Below, in pieces: positions 14,176-22,274 of a DNA stretch of 24,782 bases. The notes under the pieces are model-generated. The model saw only the letters and a list, made by a program, of their open reading frames with translations. It did no database searches and was not told the origin of the DNA. Origin of the DNA: Dehalococcoidia bacterium SM23_28_2 (GTDB lineage Bacteria; Chloroflexota; Dehalococcoidia; SM23-28-2); assembly GCA_001303545.1 (NCBI GenBank), contig LJUA01000007.1, forward strand, positions 1-24,782, written 5' to 3'. Positions within the stretch are counted from its first letter, which is position 1, and the number at the start of each line of letters is the position of its first letter. The position numbers were made by a program, and so were the translations under genes.

Positions 14176-15093
14176 CTACTCGACGAAGCCGTTTTCCCGC
14201 AGCCAGTCCCCGGCCACGTCGTCCGGGTCCTCTTTGTCCACCTGCACCTTCTTGTTCAAGGCCGTGAGGCCCTCGGTAGTGATCTTGGCGCTGACGCTGT
14301 TCAGCAGGTTCGGCAGGTCCTCGTCGTAGGCATCCAGCACTCTCATTCGGATGGCCGGTGAGATGTTCTCAGCGGGCTGCAGGCCCTTATCGTCCTCCAG
14401 GAGCACAAAGCCCTTGGCAGCGATAGCAGCGTCGGTGCTGAACAGCAGCGCGACATCGACTGCTCCCTCTTCCAGCGCAGTCACCCTAGGACCGAAGTCG
14501 ATGGGGGTGAACTCGCCGAACTCGATGTCGTACACGTCCTCGAGGCCAATGAGGCAGAACTCGCGCTCCGGGCACTCAGGTGGGCCCGCGAAGTGGAGCT
14601 CAGAGGCTACCGGCGCCAGGTCGCTGACCTTCTCCAGGTTGTACTTGTCAGCCGTCTCCTTGTTCGCGACGATAGCGTTCGTGTCCTGGGCGGGCGCAAT
14701 GTCCAGCAGAGTGACCCCTACTTCTTCGAACAGCTCCTTGGCCTCCGCGTGATTCTGCGCCCCGTCCGAGGTCGGCTCGCCGCCCAAGAAGGTCAACAGC
14801 GTCCCCACATATTCCGGCACAAGGTCGAGCTGTCCGCTCTCAAGGGCCGGCTTGGTGATCTCCCTCGGGCTGCCGGGCTGGATGTAGTCGGTGTTAACCG
14901 AGTACCCTTCTGCCGCCAGCGCCTGAGCATAGATCTCGGCCAGGATGTGGCTTTCGCTGAAGTCGAAGGCGCCGACACGGATGGTCGGCCCCTCCTTTCC
15001 CTCGCCTTCACCGTCGTCACCACAGGCAACAGCGACGACAGCCATCGAGAACAGGACGGCCATGATGGCCAACCCGCGCAGTAGCTTCTGCAT
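14176..15093 (-). CDS. Osmoprotectant/glycine-betaine-type ABC transporter substrate-binding lipoprotein (ProX/OpuAC family)
   Basis: A 305-residue lipoprotein: signal segment, lipidated Cys at 24 (AVACGDD), then a periplasmic-binding domain. Family marks are YIQPGSPREIT, LVPEYVGTLL (conserved Tyr95), a PPECPEREFC Cys pair (174, 180) and LLFSTDAAIA...LLEDDKG. Two ligand-cage tyrosines of classical quaternary-amine binders appear replaced: F218 in LFSTD and E242 where PPY normally stands, 24 residues on. The ligand may therefore not be glycine betaine. I chose ATG at 15093 because AAGGAGG lies about 9 nt upstream, between it and an alternative ATG at 15117. It is the last gene of the importer operon, 125 nt after the permease. 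Confidence 0.9.
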   Translation of the reverse strand: MQKLLRGLAIMAVLFSMAVVAVACGDDGEGEGKEGPTIRVGAFDFSESHILAEIYAQALAAEGYSVNTDYIQPGSPREITKPALESGQLDLVPEYVGTLLTFLGGEPTSDGAQNHAEAKELFEEVGVTLLDIAPAQDTNAIVANKETADKYNLEKVSDLAPVASELHFAGPPECPEREFCLIGLEDVYDIEFGEFTPIDFGPRVTALEEGAVDVALLFSTDAAIAAKGFVLLEDDKGLQPAENISPAIRMRVLDAYDEDLPNLLNSVSAKITTEGLTALNKKVQVDKEDPDDVAGDWLRENGFVE

Positions 15094-15218
15094 CTGTCCT
15101 GTCCCTCCTTTCTGCATCGCTCCTCATCCTCTTCGGAGCGAAGCTCGCCCTTCTCGCAGACCACACCGACCCCGGCCGGGCTTACGCCTACCGGTGGTCA
15201 GCCTCAGGGAAACGAACC

Positions 15219-15947
15219 CTAGCCTCTCACATTCAAGGCGGATGTTCCAGCTTCCGCAGGCGCGCGGCGGACGCGCCGTCTGCCGGCCGCGAAGAGGACC
15301 CGTTCCGTTACGTTGAACAGAACGTCTGTCAAGATGGCCAACCCGGCGACGAGCAGCGCCCCGGCGAAGACACGCACATTGTCCTGAACCGAGAACCCAT
15401 CGATGATGTACCGACCCAGCCCACCCCAGCCAACGAGAGCACCGAGCGTGGCAGTGGCCACTACCTGCACGGAGGCCACTCGGACGCCCGTGAGTATGAG
15501 AGGCGCCCCCAGCGGAAGTTCGATGCCGAGCAGTACCTCCCGTTCGCGCATCCCCATCCCCCGCGCTGCCTCCACAACCTCAGCGGCCACGCTTCGCACC
15601 GCGGTGAACGAGTTCGTGAAGATCGGCGGCAGGGCGAGAAGGACGAGCGCCAGGAACGTGGGCCAGAAGCCGATGCCCAACCCCATCCGAATGGAGAACG
15701 GCAAAGCCAGCGCTATGACGGCGAAGGACGGTATCGCCCGTCCGATGTTCACCACCGATACCGCCAGCAACCCGCCCCGACCGCTGTGCCCCAACAGCAC
15801 ACCCGAGGGAACGGCCAGGGCGGCGGCCAGCAGCGTCGCCAAGGCCGAAAGCCGTACATGTTCCACCATCCGGTTGGGAATGCCCGCCGTCCCCTGCCAG
15901 TTGTCGGGGTCAAAAAACCAGGCGAGAACATCGGCCAGCAGGTCCAT
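15219..15947 (-). CDS. Osmoprotectant-type ABC transporter permease (second permease)
   Basis: A 242-residue inner-membrane protein with about six helices and the BPD_transp_1 fold. The cytoplasmic coupling helix is EVVEAARGMGMREREVLLGIELPLGAPLI, the EAA loop that docks onto the ATPase (consensus EAA---G---------I-LP). It belongs to the ProW/OpuCB group. The start ATG at 15947 shares one base with the stop codon of the preceding permease (TGATG), which indicates translational coupling; the frame could start at 15989 inside that gene, but this seems less likely. With the other permease it should form a heterodimeric channel. It is followed by a 125-nt gap before the binding-protein gene. Confidence 0.92.
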   Translation of the reverse strand: MDLLADVLAWFFDPDNWQGTAGIPNRMVEHVRLSALATLLAAALAVPSGVLLGHSGRGGLLAVSVVNIGRAIPSFAVIALALPFSIRMGLGIGFWPTFLALVLLALPPIFTNSFTAVRSVAAEVVEAARGMGMREREVLLGIELPLGAPLILTGVRVASVQVVATATLGALVGWGGLGRYIIDGFSVQDNVRVFAGALLVAGLAILTDVLFNVTERVLFAAGRRRVRRAPAEAGTSALNVRG

Positions 15948-16627
15948 CAGCGAGCCATCCTCATTCGCGACCAGGGCGAGAGCAGCCACTCCACGCCCGC
16001 CAGGGCCGCGTCGATAACCACAGCCAAGGCCACCGAAAGCACTGACCCGACGATGAGCGGCGTATAGAAGTCACGCCGCAGGCCGTCCAGGATGAACAAC
16101 CCCAGACCGCCCTGCCCGATAATCGAGGTGACGGTGACCAGCCCGATCACCGTGACGGTGGCGATACGCAAACCGGCCACGATGACCGGAAGAGCGAGCG
16201 GCAGCTCGATCTCCAGGAACAGCCGCGCACGGCCGTAGCCCATGCCCACGGCCGCCTCGCGCACCGCCGGCGATACGCCGTCGATTCCAGCCACGATATT
16301 GCGCACCAGGATGAGGAGCGTGTAGCTCACCAGCCCGATCTCGGCGGTCAGCGTGCTCAGGCCCGTGTACGGGACGAGGAAAGCAAACAGAGCCAGGCTC
16401 GGAATGGTGTACAGCACGCCGGTCACCCAGGTGACCGGCCCGTACGTGCGCCGGAAGCGCAGGGCGATGATCGAAAGGCCCATGGCGATGGCGAACCCGA
16501 CCCCTACGGCGATGCCCGTTAGGATGAAGTGCTCGATCGTTTGGGTGCGGATCTCCTCCAGGTGATCCCATATCCAGCTCCAGCGGATAAGGGGATCACT
16601 AGCGAGGAATGTGCTCTCTGGGATCAC
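15947..16627 (-). CDS. Osmoprotectant-type ABC transporter permease (first permease)
   Basis: A 226-residue inner-membrane permease of the ProW/OpuCD type. Hydrophobic helices begin near residue 35, and the EAA loop reads SPAVREAAVGMGYGRARLFLEIELPLALPVI, with the conserved Gly and LP. It starts with GTG at 16627, which overlaps the stop codon of the ATPase gene by 4 nt (GTGA), so ATPase and permease are translationally coupled. Its own stop overlaps the next permease start by one base. The two permeases are clearly different sequences, so the transporter is probably a heterodimer of permeases on an ATPase dimer, as in OpuC systems. Confidence 0.92.
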   Translation of the reverse strand: MIPESTFLASDPLIRWSWIWDHLEEIRTQTIEHFILTGIAVGVGFAIAMGLSIIALRFRRTYGPVTWVTGVLYTIPSLALFAFLVPYTGLSTLTAEIGLVSYTLLILVRNIVAGIDGVSPAVREAAVGMGYGRARLFLEIELPLALPVIVAGLRIATVTVIGLVTVTSIIGQGGLGLFILDGLRRDFYTPLIVGSVLSVALAVVIDAALAGVEWLLSPWSRMRMAR

Positions 16628-17727
16628 GGCACCAGGTTCTCCGAGATGCGGCTGAGGGTGAGCATGCCAGCGTAACGGTCGCCATCGTAGACCACGGCGA
16701 CCTGGTTATGAGAGGTCACGATAGCATCCAGCGCCTCCCGCAGCGTGCTATCTGCGCTTACCCGCACCAAGAACGGCCGAACGGAGAGGTCGCCCACCTT
16801 TCGCCCCGATTCAAGCTCCGACTCCCATACCCACCCCCGCAGCTCCCCATTGCGGACGATCGCCACCCAGTCCACGCCCTCGCGGGCCATCACCTCCCTC
16901 GCTTCCGCCGGCCCGGCATCTGCCGACACCGTCGGGCCGTCCTCCAGCGACACGTCGCGAACGGCGATCAGCGAAAGCCGCCGCAGCCCTCGCTCCTTGC
17001 CCAGGAACTCCTCGACGAAGGCGTTGGCCGGCTCCCTCAGCACCTCCTCGGGCCGACCGTATTGTCGCAACACGCCACCCACGTCCAGGATGGCTACCTG
17101 ATCGCCAAGCTTGATCGCCTCGTCGATGTCATGGGTCACGAAGACGATCGTCTTCTGAAGCTGGGCCTGGAGCGAGCGCAGCTCGTCCTGGAGGCGCACC
17201 CGAACGATCGGGTCCACGGCCGCGAAAGGTTCGTCCATCAGCAGCACTGGCGGATCGGCGGCCAGCGCCCGGGCCACTCCTACTCGCTGCTGCTGGCCGC
17301 CGGAGAGCTCGCCGGGATAGCGGTTGCCCATCTCCGGCTCCAACCCCACCATCTCGATGAGCTCTTCGATGCGCCTCTCGGTACGACGGCGATCCCATCC
17401 CAGCAGCTTGGGCACAGTGGCGATGTTCTCGTCGACGGTGCGGTGAGGAAAGAGGCCCACCTGCTGGATGACGTAGCCGATGCCCCGCCGCAGCGCATGG
17501 GGGTCCAGCCCCTGGATGTCGCGCCCGCCCACCTCGATCCGGCCGGAGGTGGGCTCGATGATCCGGTTGATCATCTTAAGGATGGTTGTCTTCCCACAAC
17601 CCGAGGGCCCGACGAGGGCCGTCACCTGGCCAGCGGGCATCTCCATAGAGAGCTCTTCCACCGCCGGTGCGGACGCGCCGGCATACCACTTGCTGACCTG
17701 ATCGAGCCGAATGCTCGCTTCGCTCAT
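16624..17727 (-). CDS. Osmoprotectant-type ABC transporter ATPase with C-terminal CBS region (ProV/OpuCA family)
   Basis: A 367-residue ATPase. Walker A is GPSGCGKTT, the Q-loop region is GYVIQQVGLFPHRTV, the signature LSGGQQQR, Walker B VLLMDEPFAAVDP and the H-loop VTHDIDEA. Residues from about 255 to the end form a CBS-type regulatory region, with repeats such as ...VDWVAIVRNGELRGWVWESEL and ...NQVAVVYDGDRYAGMLTLSRI. In OpuA-type transporters the CBS module senses ionic strength or nucleotides such as cyclic di-AMP; whether this one does is inference. It is the first gene of a four-gene operon (ATPase, permease, permease, binding protein). The ribosome binding site is poor; a promoter candidate is at 17782-17810. 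Confidence 0.93.
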   Translation of the reverse strand: MSEASIRLDQVSKWYAGASAPAVEELSMEMPAGQVTALVGPSGCGKTTILKMINRIIEPTSGRIEVGGRDIQGLDPHALRRGIGYVIQQVGLFPHRTVDENIATVPKLLGWDRRRTERRIEELIEMVGLEPEMGNRYPGELSGGQQQRVGVARALAADPPVLLMDEPFAAVDPIVRVRLQDELRSLQAQLQKTIVFVTHDIDEAIKLGDQVAILDVGGVLRQYGRPEEVLREPANAFVEEFLGKERGLRRLSLIAVRDVSLEDGPTVSADAGPAEAREVMAREGVDWVAIVRNGELRGWVWESELESGRKVGDLSVRPFLVRVSADSTLREALDAIVTSHNQVAVVYDGDRYAGMLTLSRISENLVP

Positions 17728-17781
17728 CTGAATACGCTCGCCTGTCCGACAGCGAATCGACCGTCTGCGCCTGGTGGAAGA

Positions 17782-17810
17782 AATCTAGCCGCGACGCGTC
17801 TACACGTCAA
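17782..17810 (-). promoter_or_regulatory. Candidate promoter for the osmoprotectant-type importer operon
   Basis: On the minus strand, TTGACG (17805-17810, five of six), a 17-nt spacer and TAGATT (17782-17787, four of six). It lies about 48-50 nt of leader before the ATG at 17727. The CGCTTGAC context around the -35 is shared with the promoters at 8657 and 11883. Confidence 0.55.
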
Positions 17811-17894
17811 GCGCTGCAGATCGCTCGCTACCAAGCCCCAGTATGCCAGCCATGGCCGTCAGCGACCAGTGCATGAGCGCCTATCTGGCCGAAG

Positions 17895-17903
17895 TGCTAT
17901 AAT
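17895..17903 (+). promoter_or_regulatory. Extended -10 promoter for the ether-lipid-type cluster
   Basis: TGCTATAAT is a perfect extended -10 (TGn plus consensus TATAAT). The expected -35 window (17875-17880, gagcgc) has no match, as is usual for extended -10 promoters. Transcription should start near 17910, about 60 nt before the ATG at 17973. Confidence 0.6.
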
Positions 17904-17916
17904 TCAGCGCGGCAGC

Positions 17917-17933
17917 GGTCGGCCTCGCCGACC
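17917..17933 (+). other. Perfect stem-loop at the 5' end of the predicted leader
   Basis: GGTCGGC-CTC-GCCGACC forms a 7-bp GC-rich stem with a 3-nt loop. It starts only about 7 nt after the predicted transcription start and ends 39 nt before the ATG. There is no T-run after it, so it is not an intrinsic terminator. A 5' mRNA-stabilising hairpin or a protein site are possible. Confidence 0.6.
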
Positions 17934-17972
17934 TAAGAGCAGCGAGGCCATCGCCCCAGGCAAGGCTGGTCA

Positions 17973-19598
17973 ATGGCAACCAAATGGTGGGGCTGGGGCG
18001 AAGAGCACCGGACCTTCGTCCTGCCGGATGCACAGCAGTTCTGGGCGTTCGTCCGCAGTCGGCTGGGCGAGCCTGGCGTTAGCCAGCGCATCGGATCCCT
18101 CGCTGAGGTCTCCGTGCCGCCGTCTCATCTGGAATCGAAGGCCCTGGACGCCCTCCGCAGGGTCACCGGTACCTCATCCCTTACCACCGATAGCGCTGAC
18201 AGGGCCGTCCACAGCCTGGGCAAGAGCTATTGCGACCTTGTGCGCATCCGCCGAGGAGAGATCCCCCACGCCACCGATGCCGTCGTCTATCCGGAGACTG
18301 AGGAGGAGGTAGCGGCCCTCCTGGATGCAGCCGCCGAGCAAGAGATCGCCGTGATCCCCTTCGGCGGCGGCACCTCGGTGCTCGGAGGAATCGAGCCGAC
18401 CGGAGCGAAGCCGACGGTCACCCTCGACCTACGACGGATGAACCGCATGCTGCGGCTGGACCCCCTGGCAGCGACGGCCACCCTCGAGGCGGGGGTTCTC
18501 GGCCCCTCGCTAGAGGAGCAGCTCAACGCCCAGGGCTTCACCCTCGGCCACTTCCCTCAATCCTTCGAATGCTCCAGCCTCGGCGGCTGGATCGCCACCC
18601 GCTCGGCAGGCCAGAACTCCACCCTCTACGGCAAGATCGAGGACATGGTGGAGAGCCTGCGCATGGCCTTCCCCGGCGATACGATTGCTACCCCAGCCGT
18701 CCCCGCCGCTGCCGCTGGCCCCGATCTCAACCAGATAATCGCCGGCTCGGAGGGCATACTGGGGGTGATCACTCAGGCAACCGTGCGCCTGGCACCCATG
18801 CCCAGGCGCTCCGACTACCGTGGCTACCTGTTCCCCGCCTTCCAGGCAGGGGTGGAAACCGCCCGCGAACTGATGCAGGCGGGCCTCAAGCCGGCGGTCC
18901 TCCGGCTCTCGGACGAAGCCGAGACGGGGATCAGCCTAGCCATGAGGGCCCCGCCTCGAGGGCTGCGGGCGGTCGCCGAGGGCCTGTACCTGGCTGCGCG
19001 CAGGATCAGCCTGGAGGGCTCCACCCTGATGATCGTCGGCTTCGATGGAGAGGAAGAGCAAGTGCGCTCCGACTGGCGCCGCGCCCAGGGCATCCTCCGC
19101 CGCCAGCAAGGAGTGCCGCTGGGACACGGCCCGGCCCAGGTCTGGAACCGCTCCCGTTTCGACCACCCCTATCTGAGAGACCTCCTCCTCGACCACGCCA
19201 TCATGGTGGATACCCTGGAGACGGCCACCACCTGGGACCGATACCTGGCCCTCCACAGCTCCGTGCGCGATGCGATAGCCAGGGCCATGGACGGCCGCGG
19301 ATTGGTGATGGCCCACCTCTCCCACGCCTACACCGATGGCGCCTCTGTCTACTACACATTCCTCGCCCGCCAGAGGGAGGGCCAGCAGCTGGAGCAGTGG
19401 CAGGAGGTCAAGATCGCTGCCACCGAGGCCATCCTCGCCGCCGGCGGTGCTCTCAGCCATCACCACGGGATCGGCAGCGACCATCGGCCCTGGATGCCCC
19501 AGTACCTGGGGGCGGCCGGCATTCGAGCGCTGGCCGCCCTCAAGCAGACCTTCGACCCGCGAGGTATTATGAACCCCGGAAAGCTAATGGCAGACTAG
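17973..19598 (+). CDS. FAD-dependent alkyldihydroxyacetonephosphate synthase-like oxidase
   Basis: A 541-residue flavoenzyme of the vanillyl-alcohol-oxidase/PCMH superfamily. It closely follows the alkyl-DHAP synthase (AGPS) layout: N-terminal KWWGWG (4-9), YPETEEEVAALL opening the FAD domain (from about 106), the pyrophosphate loop PFGGGTSVLGG (129-139), FEC-SSLGGWIATRSAGQNS (199-216), R311 in VLRLSD, a Tyr-rich HLSHAYTDGASVYYTF (448-463) and the triple-His SHHHGIG (495-501). The His triad, a catalytic Tyr and an Arg are required in AGPS, which swaps the acyl group of 1-acyl-DHAP for a fatty alcohol to form the ether bond. Bacterial homologues of unproven function exist, so this is 'AGPS-like'. 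It heads a cluster with glpD 10 nt downstream. Confidence 0.88.
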   Translation: MATKWWGWGEEHRTFVLPDAQQFWAFVRSRLGEPGVSQRIGSLAEVSVPPSHLESKALDALRRVTGTSSLTTDSADRAVHSLGKSYCDLVRIRRGEIPHATDAVVYPETEEEVAALLDAAAEQEIAVIPFGGGTSVLGGIEPTGAKPTVTLDLRRMNRMLRLDPLAATATLEAGVLGPSLEEQLNAQGFTLGHFPQSFECSSLGGWIATRSAGQNSTLYGKIEDMVESLRMAFPGDTIATPAVPAAAAGPDLNQIIAGSEGILGVITQATVRLAPMPRRSDYRGYLFPAFQAGVETARELMQAGLKPAVLRLSDEAETGISLAMRAPPRGLRAVAEGLYLAARRISLEGSTLMIVGFDGEEEQVRSDWRRAQGILRRQQGVPLGHGPAQVWNRSRFDHPYLRDLLLDHAIMVDTLETATTWDRYLALHSSVRDAIARAMDGRGLVMAHLSHAYTDGASVYYTFLARQREGQQLEQWQEVKIAATEAILAAGGALSHHHGIGSDHRPWMPQYLGAAGIRALAALKQTFDPRGIMNPGKLMAD

Positions 19599-19608
19599 GA
19601 TGAGAGCG

Positions 19609-21309
19609 ATGTCTAAGACAATAACCTCCGCCGGCGCGTTCTCCCACCGCACGCGCGCCGGCTATCTCGACCGATTCCGGCAGGAGACATTCGACCTGGT
19701 TATCATCGGCGGCGGCATCACCGGCGCCGGGATCGCCCGCGACGCCGCCATGCGCGGCCTGTCGGTGGCCCTGCTGGAGAAGGGCGACTTCGCCGCCGGC
19801 ACCAGCAGCAGGTCCTCCAAGATGATCCACGGCGGCCTGCGCTACCTTAAGCAACTCCAGGTCAGCCTGGTGAAGGAGTCACTGCGCGAGAGGGAGGTAC
19901 TCCTGAAGATCGCTCCTCACCTGGTTCACCCCTTCCCCTACATTCTGCCGGTCTACAAGGGCAGCTCCGACGGCCGCCTGCGGCTAAAGCTGGGCCTGAT
20001 GGCCTATGACATGCTGGCCGGCTCCCGCCGTGTTGAGCGTCACAAGATGTTCTCCGCCAAAGAGGTTCTGAAGATAGAGCCCACCCTTCGCCGAGACGGC
20101 CTGCGCGGCGGCTTCCGCTACTTCGACTGCCTAGTGGACGACGCTCGCCTCACGCTGGTCACCATCCGCTCCGCGGCCCGTCACGGCGCTGCCGTCGTCA
20201 GCTACGCCGAGGTCACCGACCTCCAGCCGGATGACGATCGGGTGACGGGCGTCCGCTTCCGCGACTGCCTGGACGGCAGCGCCGGCGTCGCTAACGGCCG
20301 GGTGGTGGTAAACGCCACCGGCCCCTGGACGGACGAGCTACGGGCCAAGAGCGGCGCCACCCCCATCCTCCGCCCCACGAAGGGGATCCACCTGGTGCTC
20401 CCCCACGCCAGCCTGCCCCTATCCGATATCGTGGCCTTCGCCGCCATCGATGGCCGCCTGATGTTCGCCGTCCCCCTGGGAGACTACACCTACGTCGGAA
20501 CGACCGATACGGACTACAGCGCCAGCCCCGACGAGGCGCGAGCTGATGCCGCCGATGTGCAGTACCTTCTGGATTCGCTGAAAGCTATCTTCGAAGGGGT
20601 CGAAGCATCGCCTTCCGATGTGATCTCCACCTGGGCAGGAGTGCGCCCTCTGGTGTTCGAGGAGGGCTCCCCTTCGGACGTGTCCAGGGACTACAAGATC
20701 GAGATGGAGCCCCCAGGCCTGGCCACCATCGCCGGCGGCAAGCTCACCACCTACCGGGCCATGGCCGAGGACCTAGTCGACCGCGTCCTGAAGAGGGACG
20801 GAAAGCGCTTCGGCTGGTCGGCGGCCCCCTGCCGCACAGCCGACAGCCCCCTCCCCGGCGGCGACCTGGCCGGATTCGAGCGCTTTGCCGAAGCGACGGC
20901 CGCCGCCCTGGAGGAAGGCTGGGGGCTGCCCCGCCCGGCTGCCGAGCGACTGGCGCGCACATACGGCACGGAGTACGTGAAGGTGCTGGCATATGCCCTC
21001 TCAGACCGACAACTGCTCCGCCCCCTTGCTCCCGACAGTGCTGTGCTGAGAGTAGAGGCCATCTACGCCGCCGCCGAGGAGATGGCCCTCACCCTGGAGG
21101 ATTTCATGGCCCGCCGCACAGACCTGATGCTCTTCAACCACGACCACGGCCTGGATGCGGCGAGCGACGCGGCCGAGCTCATGGGAACCGTCCTGGGATG
21201 GGACCGGCAGCAACGGCACCAGCAGGAGCAAACCTACCGGGAGGCTGTGGCCGCTATGACCGCCTTCGCCACCGAACAGGAACAGACGGCCGCTAGAGCA
21301 CAGCGCTGA
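19609..21309 (+). CDS. glpD: Glycerol-3-phosphate dehydrogenase (FAD-dependent)
   Basis: A 566-residue flavoprotein. The FAD dinucleotide motif GGGITGAG is at 34-41. It is followed by the family block RDAAMRGLSVALLEKGDFAAGTSSRSSKMIHGGLRYL, which is distinctive for GlpD/GlpA, then a DAO substrate domain (FAAIDGRLMFAVPLGDYTYVGTTDTDY) and a C-terminal helical cap with VEAIYAAAEEMALTLEDFMARRT. It oxidises sn-glycerol-3-phosphate to DHAP and passes electrons to quinones at the membrane. Length fits aerobic GlpD. Starts at 19600 and 19609 are both possible; AGGA at 19597-19600 suits 19609. Its stop shares one base with the lipid kinase start. DHAP is the backbone precursor in ether-lipid synthesis, which may explain its place after the AGPS-like gene. 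Confidence 0.93.
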   Translation: MSKTITSAGAFSHRTRAGYLDRFRQETFDLVIIGGGITGAGIARDAAMRGLSVALLEKGDFAAGTSSRSSKMIHGGLRYLKQLQVSLVKESLREREVLLKIAPHLVHPFPYILPVYKGSSDGRLRLKLGLMAYDMLAGSRRVERHKMFSAKEVLKIEPTLRRDGLRGGFRYFDCLVDDARLTLVTIRSAARHGAAVVSYAEVTDLQPDDDRVTGVRFRDCLDGSAGVANGRVVVNATGPWTDELRAKSGATPILRPTKGIHLVLPHASLPLSDIVAFAAIDGRLMFAVPLGDYTYVGTTDTDYSASPDEARADAADVQYLLDSLKAIFEGVEASPSDVISTWAGVRPLVFEEGSPSDVSRDYKIEMEPPGLATIAGGKLTTYRAMAEDLVDRVLKRDGKRFGWSAAPCRTADSPLPGGDLAGFERFAEATAAALEEGWGLPRPAAERLARTYGTEYVKVLAYALSDRQLLRPLAPDSAVLRVEAIYAAAEEMALTLEDFMARRTDLMLFNHDHGLDAASDAAELMGTVLGWDRQQRHQQEQTYREAVAAMTAFATEQEQTAARAQR

Positions 21310-22226
21310 TGCCGGACCTACTCCTCATCGTCAACCCCCGCTCTGCCAACGGCTCCACCGGCCGCCGCTGGTCAGCCTTTGAGGGCAGGCTGCGCCAGCT
21401 GCTCCCGCCGTTCGATGTCGCCTTCACCGAGGGCCCCAACCACGCCACCGCCATCGCCCGCGAGGCCGCCGACCGATACGGCTGCGTCGCTCTGGTGGGC
21501 GGCGATGGCACCGTCAACGAGGTCGCCAACGGTCTCATCGCTGACGACCGCCCCCTGCGCCCCGACCTGCCCCTGGGGGTCATCCCCCGCGGCACCGGCG
21601 CCGACTTCGTCCGCACCCTCGGTATCCCCCACAGCCTGGAAGGAGCGGCCGAGCGGCTGGCCGCCGGGGAAGTGCGAGAGATCGACGTGGGCAAGGTCCG
21701 CTACCGCACGCCACAGGGAACCGAGGCCGTCCGCTATTTCCTCAACGAGGCGGAGATCGGCTTTGGCGCTGCCTCCAGCGACCGCGTGAACCGCAGCTCC
21801 AAGATGCTGGGCGGACGCCTCTCCTTCCTGCGCGGCATCCTGATCACCGCCCTGGTCTACCGCAGCCAATGGGTGTCCCTCTCCCTCGATGACGCTCCCG
21901 CCGAGACAACCCTCCTGAACAACGTCTGGCTGGCCAACGGCCAGTACTCCGGCGGAGGCATCCGCATGGCCCCCAGAGCCCGTCTGGACGACGGCCTGCT
22001 GGACGTGGTGCGCATCGACCACGTGGGCTTCCTGAAGCAGTTCGCTTTGCTGCCCAAGCTGCGCAGCGGCGCCTTCGTCGACCTGCCGCAGGTGAGCTAC
22101 CTCACCGCCCGCCGAATCGAGGCCGAATCCCCAACGCCGGTGCTCGTCGAGGTCGAGGGGGAGGCCATCGGCACGCTGCCCGCCACCTTCGAGCTCATCG
22201 ACGAGCGCCTGAAGGTGATCGCCTAG
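21309..22226 (+). CDS. Diacylglycerol kinase-like lipid kinase (DagK/YegS/BmrU family)
   Basis: A 305-residue member of the DAGK catalytic family: LLIVNPRSANGSTGRRW at the start, the nucleotide motif GGDGTVNEVANGL (64-76), PLGVIPRGTGADFVR (88-102) and C-terminal GGGIRMAPRARLDDGLLDVV. The usual GTxND(F) motif here reads GTGADF, with Ala at 98 in place of Asn, which is uncommon. Family members phosphorylate diacylglycerol or related lipids such as sphingoid bases and alkylglycerols. The start ATG overlaps the glpD stop by one base (TGATG), giving tight translational coupling. With the AGPS-like and GlpD genes it suggests glycerolipid head-end chemistry. The lipid substrate is not decided by sequence. 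Confidence 0.9.
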   Translation: MPDLLLIVNPRSANGSTGRRWSAFEGRLRQLLPPFDVAFTEGPNHATAIAREAADRYGCVALVGGDGTVNEVANGLIADDRPLRPDLPLGVIPRGTGADFVRTLGIPHSLEGAAERLAAGEVREIDVGKVRYRTPQGTEAVRYFLNEAEIGFGAASSDRVNRSSKMLGGRLSFLRGILITALVYRSQWVSLSLDDAPAETTLLNNVWLANGQYSGGGIRMAPRARLDDGLLDVVRIDHVGFLKQFALLPKLRSGAFVDLPQVSYLTARRIEAESPTPVLVEVEGEAIGTLPATFELIDERLKVIA

Positions 22227-22274
22227 CCCAGGCCCCGGCTTGACACCAGAGAGAGGAACCGGAGAGGTCGAGCA

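Noticed and set aside
16609..18312. A 567-codon open frame on the plus strand
   Set aside because: Antisense to the importer ATPase and overlapping the AGPS-like gene in another frame; no domain.
22240..22245. TTGACA between the lipid kinase and methyltransferase genes considered as a promoter
   Set aside because: At 16-18 nt downstream there is only agaggt-like sequence, no -10 box.
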